DNA of 64,000 bases from Mycobacterium sp. BK086 (GCA_004362315.1 SNWL01000010.1:297491-361490); one strand, 5' to 3'. Shown: positions 8,009 through 16,091, counted from the stretch's first letter. Numbers and translations are program-made. Notes: generated from the sequence alone by a model not told the origin.

Positions 8009-10267
8009 TCACGTCCGCACCCGCAGCCGTCCAACGTCGATGGCCAAAGCACTCGGATAGCGCAGCGCGGCGACCGCGGCCAGGCCATCGTTGTGAACGG
8101 GGAGCGTTTCGTCGGGGCTCTCGAGCGTGACGATCACGAAGACCCGCTGCGTCAGCGGCTCGATTGTGCTGTCACGGGCCGTGAGCCGTAGCTTCAGTGC
8201 CCAGTCACCATAGGCATCAACACCGCCCCATTTCTTGCGGTATGTCTTGATCGGGCTCCACTTTCCCCGATCGATGAGATCCTTTTCCCAGCTTTGACTG
8301 TCACCCATCTTGCCCTTGAAGGTCTCTTTGCCGTTCTTCATAGTGTATCGGCCGAAAGAGGACTCCACGCACGTTCGGGTGCATTCTTCGCCGAACGCGG
8401 GATCGATCACCGGAGCATATGAAATCGTCAGCGCCACTGTTGCTTTCATCTTTCCGGCAGCGTCGATCAAACACTCCGGCAGCGGAAACGGCCGCTTCTC
8501 CCAGTTGACCCCGCTGACCAGTTCGACTTCGTGGATCGAGGTGAAGGCATTGGGCCGATCGAACAAGACGACTGACTCGCCGTGCGGGCGTCCGGCGCCG
8601 TAGTAGGGGCGCTGTTCATCGGAAATCGCCATATTCGCGACCGTCGCGCTATGCACGACAAGCCCTTTGACTAGTTCGGGGGCAATGGACTCAACAGCGC
8701 CACCGACGAGCAGGTCCGACCAGATGTTCGCCGCGATCGAGCTGACGATTGGAGTCGCAAAGCTGGTACCTACCATCTCGAGTTTGAAATCGCCCGGGCC
8801 CAGAGACTGCACACCGTAGCCGGAGAGTTGCTCGGATTCGTCGAAATCGCCTGACCAGTAGGTGACTTCGGGCTTCTGTTGCCCGCCGAAGCTGGGTCCG
8901 CGCCGACTGTAGGACGCCACCGCGCCGCGAGGCGTCAGGCCGCCGAGGTGTGACAGTGATCCGACGGTGAGACTGCGCACCGCTTCAGCGGGGACGGCGA
9001 GCCCGTCCTCCTTCCCGGGGGAGCCGTCGGGCGGCCATGTCCGTCGTAGCCCCGGAAAGTTGCCCGCTGACTGCACAAATAGGACGCCATGTGTGTCGGA
9101 GAGGAGGTCCAATTCCTGGCTCAGGGTGCCGTAGGCGATCGGATCCATGTGTTCTTCGTTGTTAAAGGAGCAGTTCCAGATTCGGGGACCGGTCGGTCCG
9201 GATTCATTGAGCACTTCGGTTATCCGGTCGATGAGGACATCTTCGCTGACCTTCCCTGCCGGCAGGACCTGCGCATCGAAGAGCAGGGCCGGGTCGAGCG
9301 GAAAGTCCTCGCTGTCATCGTTGAGCTGGCGACTGGCGACAACCAGACCGCCAACGAACGTCCCGTGGGTCGTGTCGCTGTCAGGCGGAACCTCATAGGC
9401 CCAGCGGCGCCGGATCCAGGCATCGAGTGCCCCGTGTTCGATACCGCTATCGAGGATGCCGACCATCGCATCGATATCGACGGGGTCGGGTACCTGCACC
9501 TCGCCAGGGCCGGCGACCACCCGAAATGATTGCGGGCCAACGGGTGCTGGTGCGTTGTAGGCCGGTGCCAGCACTGCGCTGCGGATGCCGATGAGCGTTT
9601 GCAGCGACTGCACGGTCGCGTCGTCGGTCACTTGTAGATACAGGGCGGTCCGGGTTCTGCTGCCCGCTGTGGACATCACCGGCAGGCCGACCAGTTCCAA
9701 GTACTGACCCAGTGTCTGGCCGTCCTGCCACAATGATTGCAGGGACAGCCAGGGAAAAAGCTCAACCCTCAACGGTGTGGAGTGTGCTCGGGCAGCATCT
9801 AACAGGCTCTGCGCCGACGAAAACTCCGCCGACGCCGCAGCGTCAGATACCGGGTCGAAGACGCGAAACGACTCGAATGTCGAGATGGCAAAGGTATCCC
9901 GCTTGCTGGTGCGGGTGGCGATGAGTTCGGCGAGCGCATTGGTGTTTTCGGGTGTGGCTCGGCTGATCATCTCGCCGCGGGCGCCACCAGCCACCGGCAT
10001 CAGATCGGCATCGGCCAGGAACTCGTAGGGCCGGTTGGACTTTGCCAATGCTTCGTCGCGCACCCGGATCGCGACCGGAGTCCCCTGAACAGCTCCGGGC
10101 CGGTCAGCCGCCGCGATCTGCCGCACCGAGGACAGCTGTGTCACCAGGCCAGACCGCAGCTGCCGATCGACGGTCACTATCGGCGCGGGAGTCTTGCCGC
10201 CACCCTTTTTGCGGGCGTACTCGCCCCGCTGCGCGGGTAAGACGATGATGGGTTCCAGATCAGGCAT
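8009..10267 (-). CDS. Subtilisin-like (S8) serine protease, cytoplasmic
   Basis: The 752-residue protein carries a full S8 catalytic set: Asp273 in ILDSGIEHG, His301 in THGTFVGG, oxyanion Asn403 in SAGNFPG and Ser502 in GTSFATP. There is no signal peptide. About 260 residues precede the catalytic domain and about 200 follow it. The start overlaps the stop of the AAA+ ATPase gene by 8 bp, so the two are co-translated and probably work together, with the ATPase gating or activating the protease. AAA plus S8 gene pairs recur in bacterial accessory islands and are suspected defence modules. Here the pair is divergent from a ubiquitin-like conjugation operon. Substrates cannot be deduced. Confidence 0.9.
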   Translation of the reverse strand: MPDLEPIIVLPAQRGEYARKKGGGKTPAPIVTVDRQLRSGLVTQLSSVRQIAAADRPGAVQGTPVAIRVRDEALAKSNRPYEFLADADLMPVAGGARGEMISRATPENTNALAELIATRTSKRDTFAISTFESFRVFDPVSDAAASAEFSSAQSLLDAARAHSTPLRVELFPWLSLQSLWQDGQTLGQYLELVGLPVMSTAGSRTRTALYLQVTDDATVQSLQTLIGIRSAVLAPAYNAPAPVGPQSFRVVAGPGEVQVPDPVDIDAMVGILDSGIEHGALDAWIRRRWAYEVPPDSDTTHGTFVGGLVVASRQLNDDSEDFPLDPALLFDAQVLPAGKVSEDVLIDRITEVLNESGPTGPRIWNCSFNNEEHMDPIAYGTLSQELDLLSDTHGVLFVQSAGNFPGLRRTWPPDGSPGKEDGLAVPAEAVRSLTVGSLSHLGGLTPRGAVASYSRRGPSFGGQQKPEVTYWSGDFDESEQLSGYGVQSLGPGDFKLEMVGTSFATPIVSSIAANIWSDLLVGGAVESIAPELVKGLVVHSATVANMAISDEQRPYYGAGRPHGESVVLFDRPNAFTSIHEVELVSGVNWEKRPFPLPECLIDAAGKMKATVALTISYAPVIDPAFGEECTRTCVESSFGRYTMKNGKETFKGKMGDSQSWEKDLIDRGKWSPIKTYRKKWGGVDAYGDWALKLRLTARDSTIEPLTQRVFVIVTLESPDETLPVHNDGLAAVAALRYPSALAIDVGRLRVRT

Positions 10268-11384
10268 CGGCGGTCACCTTCCCGATGGCTTTTGATACCT
10301 GGCGGGTGCTGACACCGAAGCTCTCGCTGAGAGCTCGTACGGTGAACACGTCCGGGGCCCATTCCCTGAGCGCTGCGATTTCCGACGCACCATCTTTGAA
10401 CTTCTCGTAGGAGTCGAACCAGAGCACTCGCGCCAGCCTGCGCAGCATCGTGGGCAGTGGCAGCATGTCGACTCCCTGTTTCACAGCCACTCGCCACATA
10501 TCGTTTGCCGCCGATGTGATTGCCGAACCGGACAGCCCCTCGGACAGATCGACAAGTCGACTGAGGTCGGTATCGGCAGAAGCGAGCTGGGCCAACGTAT
10601 TTCGCCAAATCAGCGTGCGCTCGGCGGCGCCGGGCAGGTCGACCTTCAGGGTGTAGTCAAATCGCCGCCACACCGCGCTATCCAGCAGCTGGGGATGATT
10701 GGTCGCGGCCACCAGGATCGTCGAGGGATCCATGGCGTCGATATTCTGCAACAGCGAGATGACCACGCGCTGCAGCTCACCAATCTCGTGAGAATCCCCA
10801 CGGTTTTTGGCCAGCGCATCGAACTCGTCCAGGAATAACACACATGGCATTGACGCATTGAAGTCGAACACGGTGCGCAGGTTGCGGCTGGTCTGTCCGA
10901 GCAGCGACGACATCAGCGCGTCGCTGCGGCTCAGCACCAGGGGCAAGCGCAGATCTTTGGCGATGCGCGCAGCAATACTGGTCTTGCCGGTACCCGGCGG
11001 CCCGTAGATCAGCAGTCGATTAGATGCCGCTACGCCCTTGGCTGCCCACGTGTCATACATCTGCACCGACTCGAGGAAGTCGCCGAGGCGATCGCGTACA
11101 TACGGGTGCAGCACGAGCTCGTCGACGGGCAGTTGCTCTGCCGGGGTCACGTCCACGATCGCGAGCATGTTCTCGACGTCGACCGGCGCCTTGGCCACAC
11201 TCGACGACGCGCCGATGGCGGGTCCGGGCATTTTCGCCAGCACGGCGCGGACCGCGCGTGCCTGCCTCAATTCGCAGTCGCCCTCAAGCTTGGCTGCCAG
11301 CAGCTCTCCGTAGGAGTGCGCCTTGCGTGTGTCATGCATCAACGCCGCGTCCAGGATCTTCACGACCTCCGACAGATGCTCCAC
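10260..11384 (-). CDS. AAA+ ATPase partner of the S8 protease
   Basis: The 374-residue protein has one AAA+ module: Walker A GPPGTGKT (128-135), Walker B LFLDEFDAL (183-191), sensor-1 Asn229 in ATNHP and arginine-finger candidates R240-R241 in WRRFDY. The layout resembles the FtsH/classical AAA clade. The N-terminal 90 residues may recognise the target or the partner. The C-terminus (about 330-374) includes a helix-turn-helix-like segment (VRALSESFGVSTRQVSKAIG). It heads the minus-strand pair with the S8 protease and shares the 235-bp divergent region with the ubiquitin-like operon. Confidence 0.9.
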   Translation of the reverse strand: MEHLSEVVKILDAALMHDTRKAHSYGELLAAKLEGDCELRQARAVRAVLAKMPGPAIGASSSVAKAPVDVENMLAIVDVTPAEQLPVDELVLHPYVRDRLGDFLESVQMYDTWAAKGVAASNRLLIYGPPGTGKTSIAARIAKDLRLPLVLSRSDALMSSLLGQTSRNLRTVFDFNASMPCVLFLDEFDALAKNRGDSHEIGELQRVVISLLQNIDAMDPSTILVAATNHPQLLDSAVWRRFDYTLKVDLPGAAERTLIWRNTLAQLASADTDLSRLVDLSEGLSGSAITSAANDMWRVAVKQGVDMLPLPTMLRRLARVLWFDSYEKFKDGASEIAALREWAPDVFTVRALSESFGVSTRQVSKAIGKVTADA

Positions 11385-11517
11385 GACCCTCCAACTCGAT
11401 AGCTACGTCATTGCTGTTTCGGAAAGCGGCGCACTTGTCCCGGAATATTTATCAAACCAGGCGAATTCACCGAATACCGTCACGATATCAGTCAGATCTG
11501 TCTCACGGATAGACCAG

Positions 11518-11576
11518 CTGCTTGATCTCCAAGCACCGCTTGCTTTTTCTTCAAGCAGCGCGTAGCTTTCAAGCAG
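11518..11576. promoter_or_regulatory. Cluster of CAAGC/GCTTG sites, likely operator array
   Basis: Five copies of GCTTG or its complement occur at 11520-11524, 11530-11534, 11538-11542, 11552-11556 and 11570-11574. CTGCTTGA (11518-11525) is the exact complement of TCAAGCAG at 11551-11558, which is repeated directly at 11569-11576. The array lies between the divergent AAA and ubiquitin-like genes. CAAGCA also occurs upstream of the XRE gene, so XRE binding here is a reasonable inference. Confidence 0.55.
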
Positions 11577-11578
11577 AG

Positions 11579-11600
11579 CGCGATCCACCTTCGGATCGCG
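11579..11600 (+). promoter_or_regulatory. Leader hairpin upstream of the ubiquitin-like gene
   Basis: CGCGATCC and GGATCGCG form a perfect 8-bp stem around a 6-base loop. It ends 11 bases before the GAGGAGGA ribosome site of the ubiquitin-like gene and may affect translation or RNA stability. Confidence 0.4.
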
Positions 11601-11619
11601 TCTGAGATGAGGAGGACCC

Positions 11620-11913
11620 ATGACCATCGCCAACGACCGCGCCGATCGAGGCAACGCGCACGATCATCACGACTGGCTCGAACTGCGCATCTTCGCGCCC
11701 CGCGACCCGGAGGAACGAACCTTCGTCTTCGACAGCACCACCGTCGTTGGCGAAGCGGCCCGCGAGGTCGCAACGGCGTTCGGCTACGCCGAGGGAAACC
11801 ACACCTTTCAGAATCGCCAGGACGACGTGCTGGATCGAACGACGACGCTGGCCCACGCCCACGTCCACGATGGTGAGCTGCTCGAACTCATCGATGTCGG
11901 GGGCGGGGTATGA
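11620..11913 (+). CDS. Ubiquitin-like (beta-grasp) protein with GGGV tail
   Basis: The 97-residue protein has alternating hydrophobic strands typical of a beta-grasp fold (WLELRIF, RTFVFD, ELLELIDV) and ends in D-V-G-G-G-V. A glycine-rich C-terminus after a final beta strand is the hallmark of proteins activated by E1 enzymes. The single Val after GGG implies either trimming, for which the neighbouring JAB peptidase is the obvious candidate, or use of the tail as it stands. The start is well supported by GAGGAGGA before ATG 11620. The stop overlaps the E2-like start (ATGA), giving tight coupling. The fold is inferred from sequence pattern and operon context. Confidence 0.8.
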   Translation: MTIANDRADRGNAHDHHDWLELRIFAPRDPEERTFVFDSTTVVGEAAREVATAFGYAEGNHTFQNRQDDVLDRTTTLAHAHVHDGELLELIDVGGGV

Positions 11914-12401
11914 CGGTGACGGACCCGCGCGTCGCGCGGGCGGTCATCGACGCGGAGATGGCGGCCGTAGCGGCGTGGGCTGCTCGTAACGGGTGGGACG
12001 TCCGGATCGACATCGACGGTGGCGTCGAGGGTCCGGTGCTGCAAGCCCGAACGGCCCATCCAGTAACCCACGTGCCGATTGTGTTCTACGCCGAATTGCA
12101 CGATTACCCGGTGCTGCCGCCGGCATGGACCTGTCGCGACGCAGCCGGTGCCGTGAGCGCGGCGGCCTTTCCCCTGGCGGGAACGCGGCCGGGACTGAGC
12201 GGCTCGATCTTCCACGGCGCGCTGGTGCTCTGCGCCCCGTGGAACAGGCTGGCGTACGGCGCCCACGGCGGCCCCCACGCCGACTGGACGGATCTGACCG
12301 CTTGGAAGTCCATCGGCGGCGTGACCCAGGCGCACACCCTGGCCGACATGCTGGCCTCGATCGCGGTGCACCTGTCCGCCAGTCCGGGAACAGTCTCGTG
12401 A
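11910..12401 (+). CDS. E2-like ubiquitin-conjugating family protein
   Basis: The 163-residue protein matches the bacterial E2-like pattern: beta strands ending in HVPIVFYAELHDYPVLPP, then an L-V-L-C-A-P-W-N-R segment with Cys108 as the likely thioester-forming residue, and HGGPHADWTDL downstream. C-x-PW followed by a GPH/DW segment is seen in E2-like proteins linked to prokaryotic E1 and JAB genes. It should accept the ubiquitin-like protein from the E1-like enzyme and pass it to targets. It overlaps its neighbours on both sides (ATGA and TGATG junctions). No RING or other E3 gene is visible nearby. Confidence 0.8.
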   Translation: MTVTDPRVARAVIDAEMAAVAAWAARNGWDVRIDIDGGVEGPVLQARTAHPVTHVPIVFYAELHDYPVLPPAWTCRDAAGAVSAAAFPLAGTRPGLSGSIFHGALVLCAPWNRLAYGAHGGPHADWTDLTAWKSIGGVTQAHTLADMLASIAVHLSASPGTVS

Positions 12402-12940
12402 TGCCGGTGCACCGGCGCACCCCGCTGCCGACCGCACCGGCGCGCGGCAAGCTGTTGGTCGCCGAACAAGTGCTCTCCCCTACCCTGGCTGCGCTGCGCG
12501 CGAGCTCCGGGCCCGACGGCCAGCACGAAGGTCTGGTGCTCTGGCTAGGCAGGACCGTCGAAACCACCACGGTGGTAATCGCACTAGTTTGCCCGCCGGC
12601 ACGCACCGGGCGCGACTTCGTCCTACTCGACGAGCGCGCGGTTGCCGCCGCCTCCCGCGCCGCGCGCGGCTGCGGACTCGGCGTGGTCGCTCAAGTGCAT
12701 AGTCACCCTGGCCGGGACACGCGCCATTCCGATGGCGATGACCAGCTAGTCCTGATGCCGTTCGAGGGAATGTTCTCCCTGGTGGTGGCGTCCTATGGCA
12801 GTGGCTCGATAGAGCCCGGCCGCGGCGCGGGTCTGCACCAGTACCAGGATCGGCGCTGGGTGCGCATCACCGACGACCAGACCATGGTGGTGGTCCCCGC
12901 AGCGCTGGCCGTGGCGGCCTCCGCCGGGAGAGGCCACTGA
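12401..12940 (+). CDS. JAB/JAMM metalloprotease, likely ubiquitin-like processing or deconjugating enzyme
   Basis: The 179-residue protein holds the complete JAMM set: Glu43 in HEGLVLWLG and HSHPGRDTRHSDGDD with H100, H102, S110 and D113, exactly the HxH-x10-D spacing of zinc-dependent JAB peptidases. In related systems (Cap3 of type II CBASS and bacterial ubiquitin-like operons) this enzyme removes ubiquitin-like tails or conjugates. Here it may trim the final Val of the GGGV tail and reverse conjugation. The start is ATG 12401, overlapping the E2 stop. A GTG one codon earlier is possible. The stop overlaps the E1-like start. Confidence 0.9.
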   Translation: MPVHRRTPLPTAPARGKLLVAEQVLSPTLAALRASSGPDGQHEGLVLWLGRTVETTTVVIALVCPPARTGRDFVLLDERAVAAASRAARGCGLGVVAQVHSHPGRDTRHSDGDDQLVLMPFEGMFSLVVASYGSGSIEPGRGAGLHQYQDRRWVRITDDQTMVVVPAALAVAASAGRGH

Positions 12941-14355
12941 TGACTCCCGAGCAGATCACGCAGTTCTACTTCGCGCGCGACGCCCGAACCGTCAGCTACG
13001 GCAGCATTGCCGAATCCCTTTGCGCCGAAGTGGTCCTCGTCATCGGTGCCGCCGCCGCCGCGCGCCCCGGTCAAGTCGCGCTGCTGGCAGTGGTCAACAT
13101 GATGGCGCGCACCCACCGCTACTTCAGTATCGAGGTGCCGCCACTGCCGCTGGTCGCGTCATCACTCACCACCGCCACCTCGATCGCAGAGGCCGTCGGA
13201 CAGACCGTTCTGGCCGCCAACCCTGCGGCCAGAGTCGTTGTCAACGGGAGGCGCATCGATACCAATGACATCACCGACCCACCTCGGCGCCAGGTATCGG
13301 CGGCAATCGGCGCCGATGTGACTGGGGATTTCGACATGTGGCTGGGCTGGGCCGGTGGGCTCGGACTCCTGACGACACACCCCATCCCCACCACCGATGC
13401 GGACTCCGGCGTCCTCGGGGCTGCCACCGCAGCGTGCATGGCCGCCGGAGGCCTGTTCCAGCGCAGTCACGGTCATCCCGTCCTGCCGGGCGCAGTCAAC
13501 CTCGTCGAACGCAGGAGTGCGAGCGGCGAGGATGTCGCGACGGCGGCGATCGGTTCGGGCACTGACGGTCTCGGTACCAGCAGCATCACCGGCCCGATCG
13601 ACGCAGGCGATGTGGCTGTCGTCGGCGCTGGCGCCGTCGCACACTCGTTGGGCTGGTGGACAAGGGAATTCGGGCACGCCGGGTCGTGGAGCGTGATCGA
13701 CGGCGACGACGCCGAATTGTCCAACGCCAACCGGTGTATGGCGATGAGCGCCGCGGACGCCGGGTGGCCTGGAGGGCTGCCGGGTCCGCCGGCCCGGACA
13801 AAAGCCGACGTGCTCGCCGACTTCCTGCACGCCGAACCGGTACCGACGTGGTTCGACACGCAGATTCCGGCGGTGCGCCCAGACCTTGTCCTGGTCCTCG
13901 CCAACGAACGCGGAGTGCGGGCGCACGCAGCCGCCCTGGGAGAACCCGTTCTCCTGCACGCCACCACATCCTCATCCTGGACCGCCGAGTTGCACCGCCA
14001 CCTACCCACAGCTGACGACTGTCCAGCCTGTCGGATTCCTGCGGCCGCAACACCGGCCTTCGCCTGCGCCACAGGGCCCGTCGGCCCCGCACCCGACTCC
14101 GGTGATGCCGCACTGCCCTTTCTGTCCGCAGCGGCCGGTCTGATGCTGACCGTCGCGCTGTTCCAGCTGTCCCCGGATCAGGCACTGATCACGGGTCGCC
14201 ACAACCACTGGCGATTGAGTTTTGAACGCGGCGTGAGCCTGCGTCCCTCGGTGCACGCGCCGAGCTGCCCACACACCCTGCCGACCGCGGCCCGCCGCAC
14301 TCTGCACGCGGCGCAGCCGCGCAGGCATGACCACCTCGACCCTGCCTATCGCTGA
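12940..14355 (+). CDS. ThiF/E1-like activating enzyme with N-terminal extension
   Basis: The 471-residue protein has a ThiF-type Rossmann core: VAVVGAGAVAHS (226-236) for nucleotide binding, VIDGDDAELSNANR (252-265) for ATP/Mg contacts, Lys288, and CPAC (361-364) with a later SCPH (442-445) as possible zinc ligands. The first 220 residues form an extra domain I do not recognise. It should adenylate the C-terminal Gly of the ubiquitin-like protein and transfer it to the E2-like Cys108. Cys376 and Cys361/364 are candidates for a thioester residue, but which one acts cannot be told. It is the last gene of the four-gene operon. Confidence 0.88.
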   Translation: MTPEQITQFYFARDARTVSYGSIAESLCAEVVLVIGAAAAARPGQVALLAVVNMMARTHRYFSIEVPPLPLVASSLTTATSIAEAVGQTVLAANPAARVVVNGRRIDTNDITDPPRRQVSAAIGADVTGDFDMWLGWAGGLGLLTTHPIPTTDADSGVLGAATAACMAAGGLFQRSHGHPVLPGAVNLVERRSASGEDVATAAIGSGTDGLGTSSITGPIDAGDVAVVGAGAVAHSLGWWTREFGHAGSWSVIDGDDAELSNANRCMAMSAADAGWPGGLPGPPARTKADVLADFLHAEPVPTWFDTQIPAVRPDLVLVLANERGVRAHAAALGEPVLLHATTSSSWTAELHRHLPTADDCPACRIPAAATPAFACATGPVGPAPDSGDAALPFLSAAAGLMLTVALFQLSPDQALITGRHNHWRLSFERGVSLRPSVHAPSCPHTLPTAARRTLHAAQPRRHDHLDPAYR

Positions 14356-14382
14356 CTCATCCCGTGCCCGGCCGTTGTCCGA

Positions 14383-15300
14383 TCAGCGGGGCCGGTGCAG
14401 GACCTGCACATGCGGGCGGTGCAGCGCGAGCCGAGGACGGGGCCGCAGCAGCACGAAATGCAATCGCAGCGTGGCACATTCAGCCAGGAAGGTGACTGCG
14501 CCCCGCTTGGTGTCGAGAGCGATCTCGGTCTGTGTTTCATCCAGACCGGTCTGAGCGGTCACGGCGTGCGCGGCAAACCGGTAGTCGGTCAGCGTCACAT
14601 GCTCTCCGAACAGATCCGTCACCTGTCCGTAGCGATCCCGGAAGGACTCCGATTCCACGCACTGCGTGTCGAACACTTCTAGACCTGGCCGGCCACCCCG
14701 ATACTTCGTTATCTTTCCCAACACCAGCAGTGCGACAGGCCGCGACGCGTGCGCGACATAGTGCCGCATCGCCGCATGGCCCGAGGTGGCGAACCGCGTA
14801 CTCAACTCCAGCGGCACCGCGAGAGACACCGCACGGCTATCGGTCATCTGGGTGAAGCGATCCACCCCGAATAGCAATTCCGCAGCGAATGCGTTGGCCT
14901 CCCGCTCCAGCTCGGCACGGCTGCGGGGATCCAGTGTCGCATCGTCGTCTAGGTAATACGCTCCCTGATGCCAAGGCATTGCCTTGTGCCCCAGTTCATG
15001 CCCGTGGGTGAAGCGACGCCGGTGATGCGGCAGTTCGGGGTCCAGATAAATGACGTCGTGGCCAAAGCCCAACGCGCCCAACACCCGTGACGGCGCCGAC
15101 CGAATTTTCCGCAATAACGCCGCGTAACGCGGCGGGACATCGTCGCCCGCAAGATATAGATCCTGGGCCGGATGCAGGCCGATCGCCGCTTCCACGTCCG
15201 CGAGAGGAACGGGTAGGGTGTCCGCGGCGCCTGCAAGACTCAGCGCGCCCCGGGCACACTTGCGCACGTCCTGTAGCGACGGCACCATGAGTGCACTCAT
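14383..15300 (-). CDS. ImmA/IrrE-type metalloprotease
   Basis: The 305-residue protein has the zinc motif HELGH (101-105) in FTHGHELGHKAMPW and the following helix LEREANAFAAELL (131-143), the standard ImmA/IrrE signature (COG2856). Family members cleave a partner XRE repressor after DNA damage or another signal. Its start overlaps the XRE stop by 4 bases, so the two form a regulator-protease pair. About 160 C-terminal residues may sense a signal. It is convergent to the E1-like gene, with only 27 bp between the stops. Confidence 0.9.
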   Translation of the reverse strand: MSALMVPSLQDVRKCARGALSLAGAADTLPVPLADVEAAIGLHPAQDLYLAGDDVPPRYAALLRKIRSAPSRVLGALGFGHDVIYLDPELPHHRRRFTHGHELGHKAMPWHQGAYYLDDDATLDPRSRAELEREANAFAAELLFGVDRFTQMTDSRAVSLAVPLELSTRFATSGHAAMRHYVAHASRPVALLVLGKITKYRGGRPGLEVFDTQCVESESFRDRYGQVTDLFGEHVTLTDYRFAAHAVTAQTGLDETQTEIALDTKRGAVTFLAECATLRLHFVLLRPRPRLALHRPHVQVLHRPR

Positions 15301-15716
15301 GATCTGTTCTTCTTCCGTGATTTTAAGAACTCGAGGTAATCGCGGAGCAGCTCCTGATCTTGCTCGTCAAGCTCCTGCAGTGCGCGCAGCGGAACGCCGG
15401 CGACCGTCTGTGGCGCCACGGTGACTTCGCTGGCGCTCTTGGGTATTCGATGACCCGCGCGCGTCATCAAGTCCGCATAATCGATGTCGTACACGTTCGC
15501 CAAGTGGTACAGCACACTGGGAGAAGGCTTTTCGACGCTGCCCGACTCAATCTGACTCAGATAGCCGTTGCTGACCGACTTATCGGTCGCCGCCTCGACA
15601 TCACGAAGCGTCATGTTCAACAGGCCGCGGATCTGGCGCAGGTATGCTCCCAGCGAGGCGTCAGATGACGTTCTCGCTGCAGTAGTCTGATGCGAAGAGC
15701 TTTTTGCTGCCATCAT
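15297..15716 (-). CDS. XRE-family transcriptional regulator
   Basis: From ATG 15716 the protein has 139 residues. An XRE helix-turn-helix occupies about 23-84 (AYLRQIRGLLNMTLRDVEAA, then NGYLSQIESG). The C-terminal tail may be the substrate of the adjacent ImmA/IrrE protease. The frame is open to 15854, but the upstream codons look non-coding, so I prefer the Met-Met at 15716/15713. A CAAGCA element lies about 30 bp upstream, which would allow autoregulation and control of the divergent promoter near 11.5 kb. Confidence 0.85.
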   Translation of the reverse strand: MMAAKSSSHQTTAARTSSDASLGAYLRQIRGLLNMTLRDVEAATDKSVSNGYLSQIESGSVEKPSPSVLYHLANVYDIDYADLMTRAGHRIPKSASEVTVAPQTVAGVPLRALQELDEQDQELLRDYLEFLKSRKKNRS

Positions 15717-15745
15717 TACAGTCTCGCCGCTCGCGCTCAGTATGG

Positions 15746-15751
15746 CAAGCA
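15746..15751. promoter_or_regulatory. CAAGCA element upstream of the XRE gene
   Basis: It matches the core repeated at 11520-11576 and sits about 30 bp before the XRE start. A single 6-mer can arise by chance. Confidence 0.3.
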
Positions 15752-15774
15752 ATGCGTACTTTGGGGCGCAGATT

Positions 15775-15972
15775 TTACTGTGGCGATGCCGCCTCACGAA
15801 GTCGCAGCCGTGTTCCGTGGCCTTTGGCGATGAAGGTTCGTGAATCACACCCACGCGTCAAGCTGATGCGCTCGTGCTCACCGACTAGCTCCAGCACCGC
15901 ATCTTCATAGGCGATCAACGCCTGCTCCATCCCGGGGCGCGGCCAAAGAAACACATAGAACCTCAGCTTCAC
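15775..15972 (-). pseudogene. Truncated DUF1330/dimeric alpha-beta barrel-like fragment
   Basis: A GTG at 15972 opens VKLRFYVFLWPRPGMEQAL, the typical first strand and helix of small ferredoxin-like barrel proteins. The similarity continues to about residue 40 (LVGEHERISLTR). The rest reads into unrelated residues and stops at 65, short of the usual 90-100. It abuts the XRE promoter and looks like a gene cut by the insertion of the island. Confidence 0.45.
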
Positions 15973-16091
15973 CGTTCCAAGAGTGCCACGCCGCAGTGCT
16001 GCATCAGACCAGCTTTGCGGCATGGTCGATGACCAACTTCGCCCTCAGCATCGGTGCCCTTCTCGCGTTGCAACCGCTCACCATTACGGAA

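Noticed and set aside
11403-11654. 83-residue minus-strand frame in the divergent control region
   Set aside because: It overlaps the operator-like array and the start of the ubiquitin-like gene, has no ribosome site, and shows no family pattern.
13162-13959. 265-residue minus-strand frame inside the E1-like gene
   Set aside because: It is an antisense shadow in GC-rich coding DNA; the plus strand carries the ThiF motifs.
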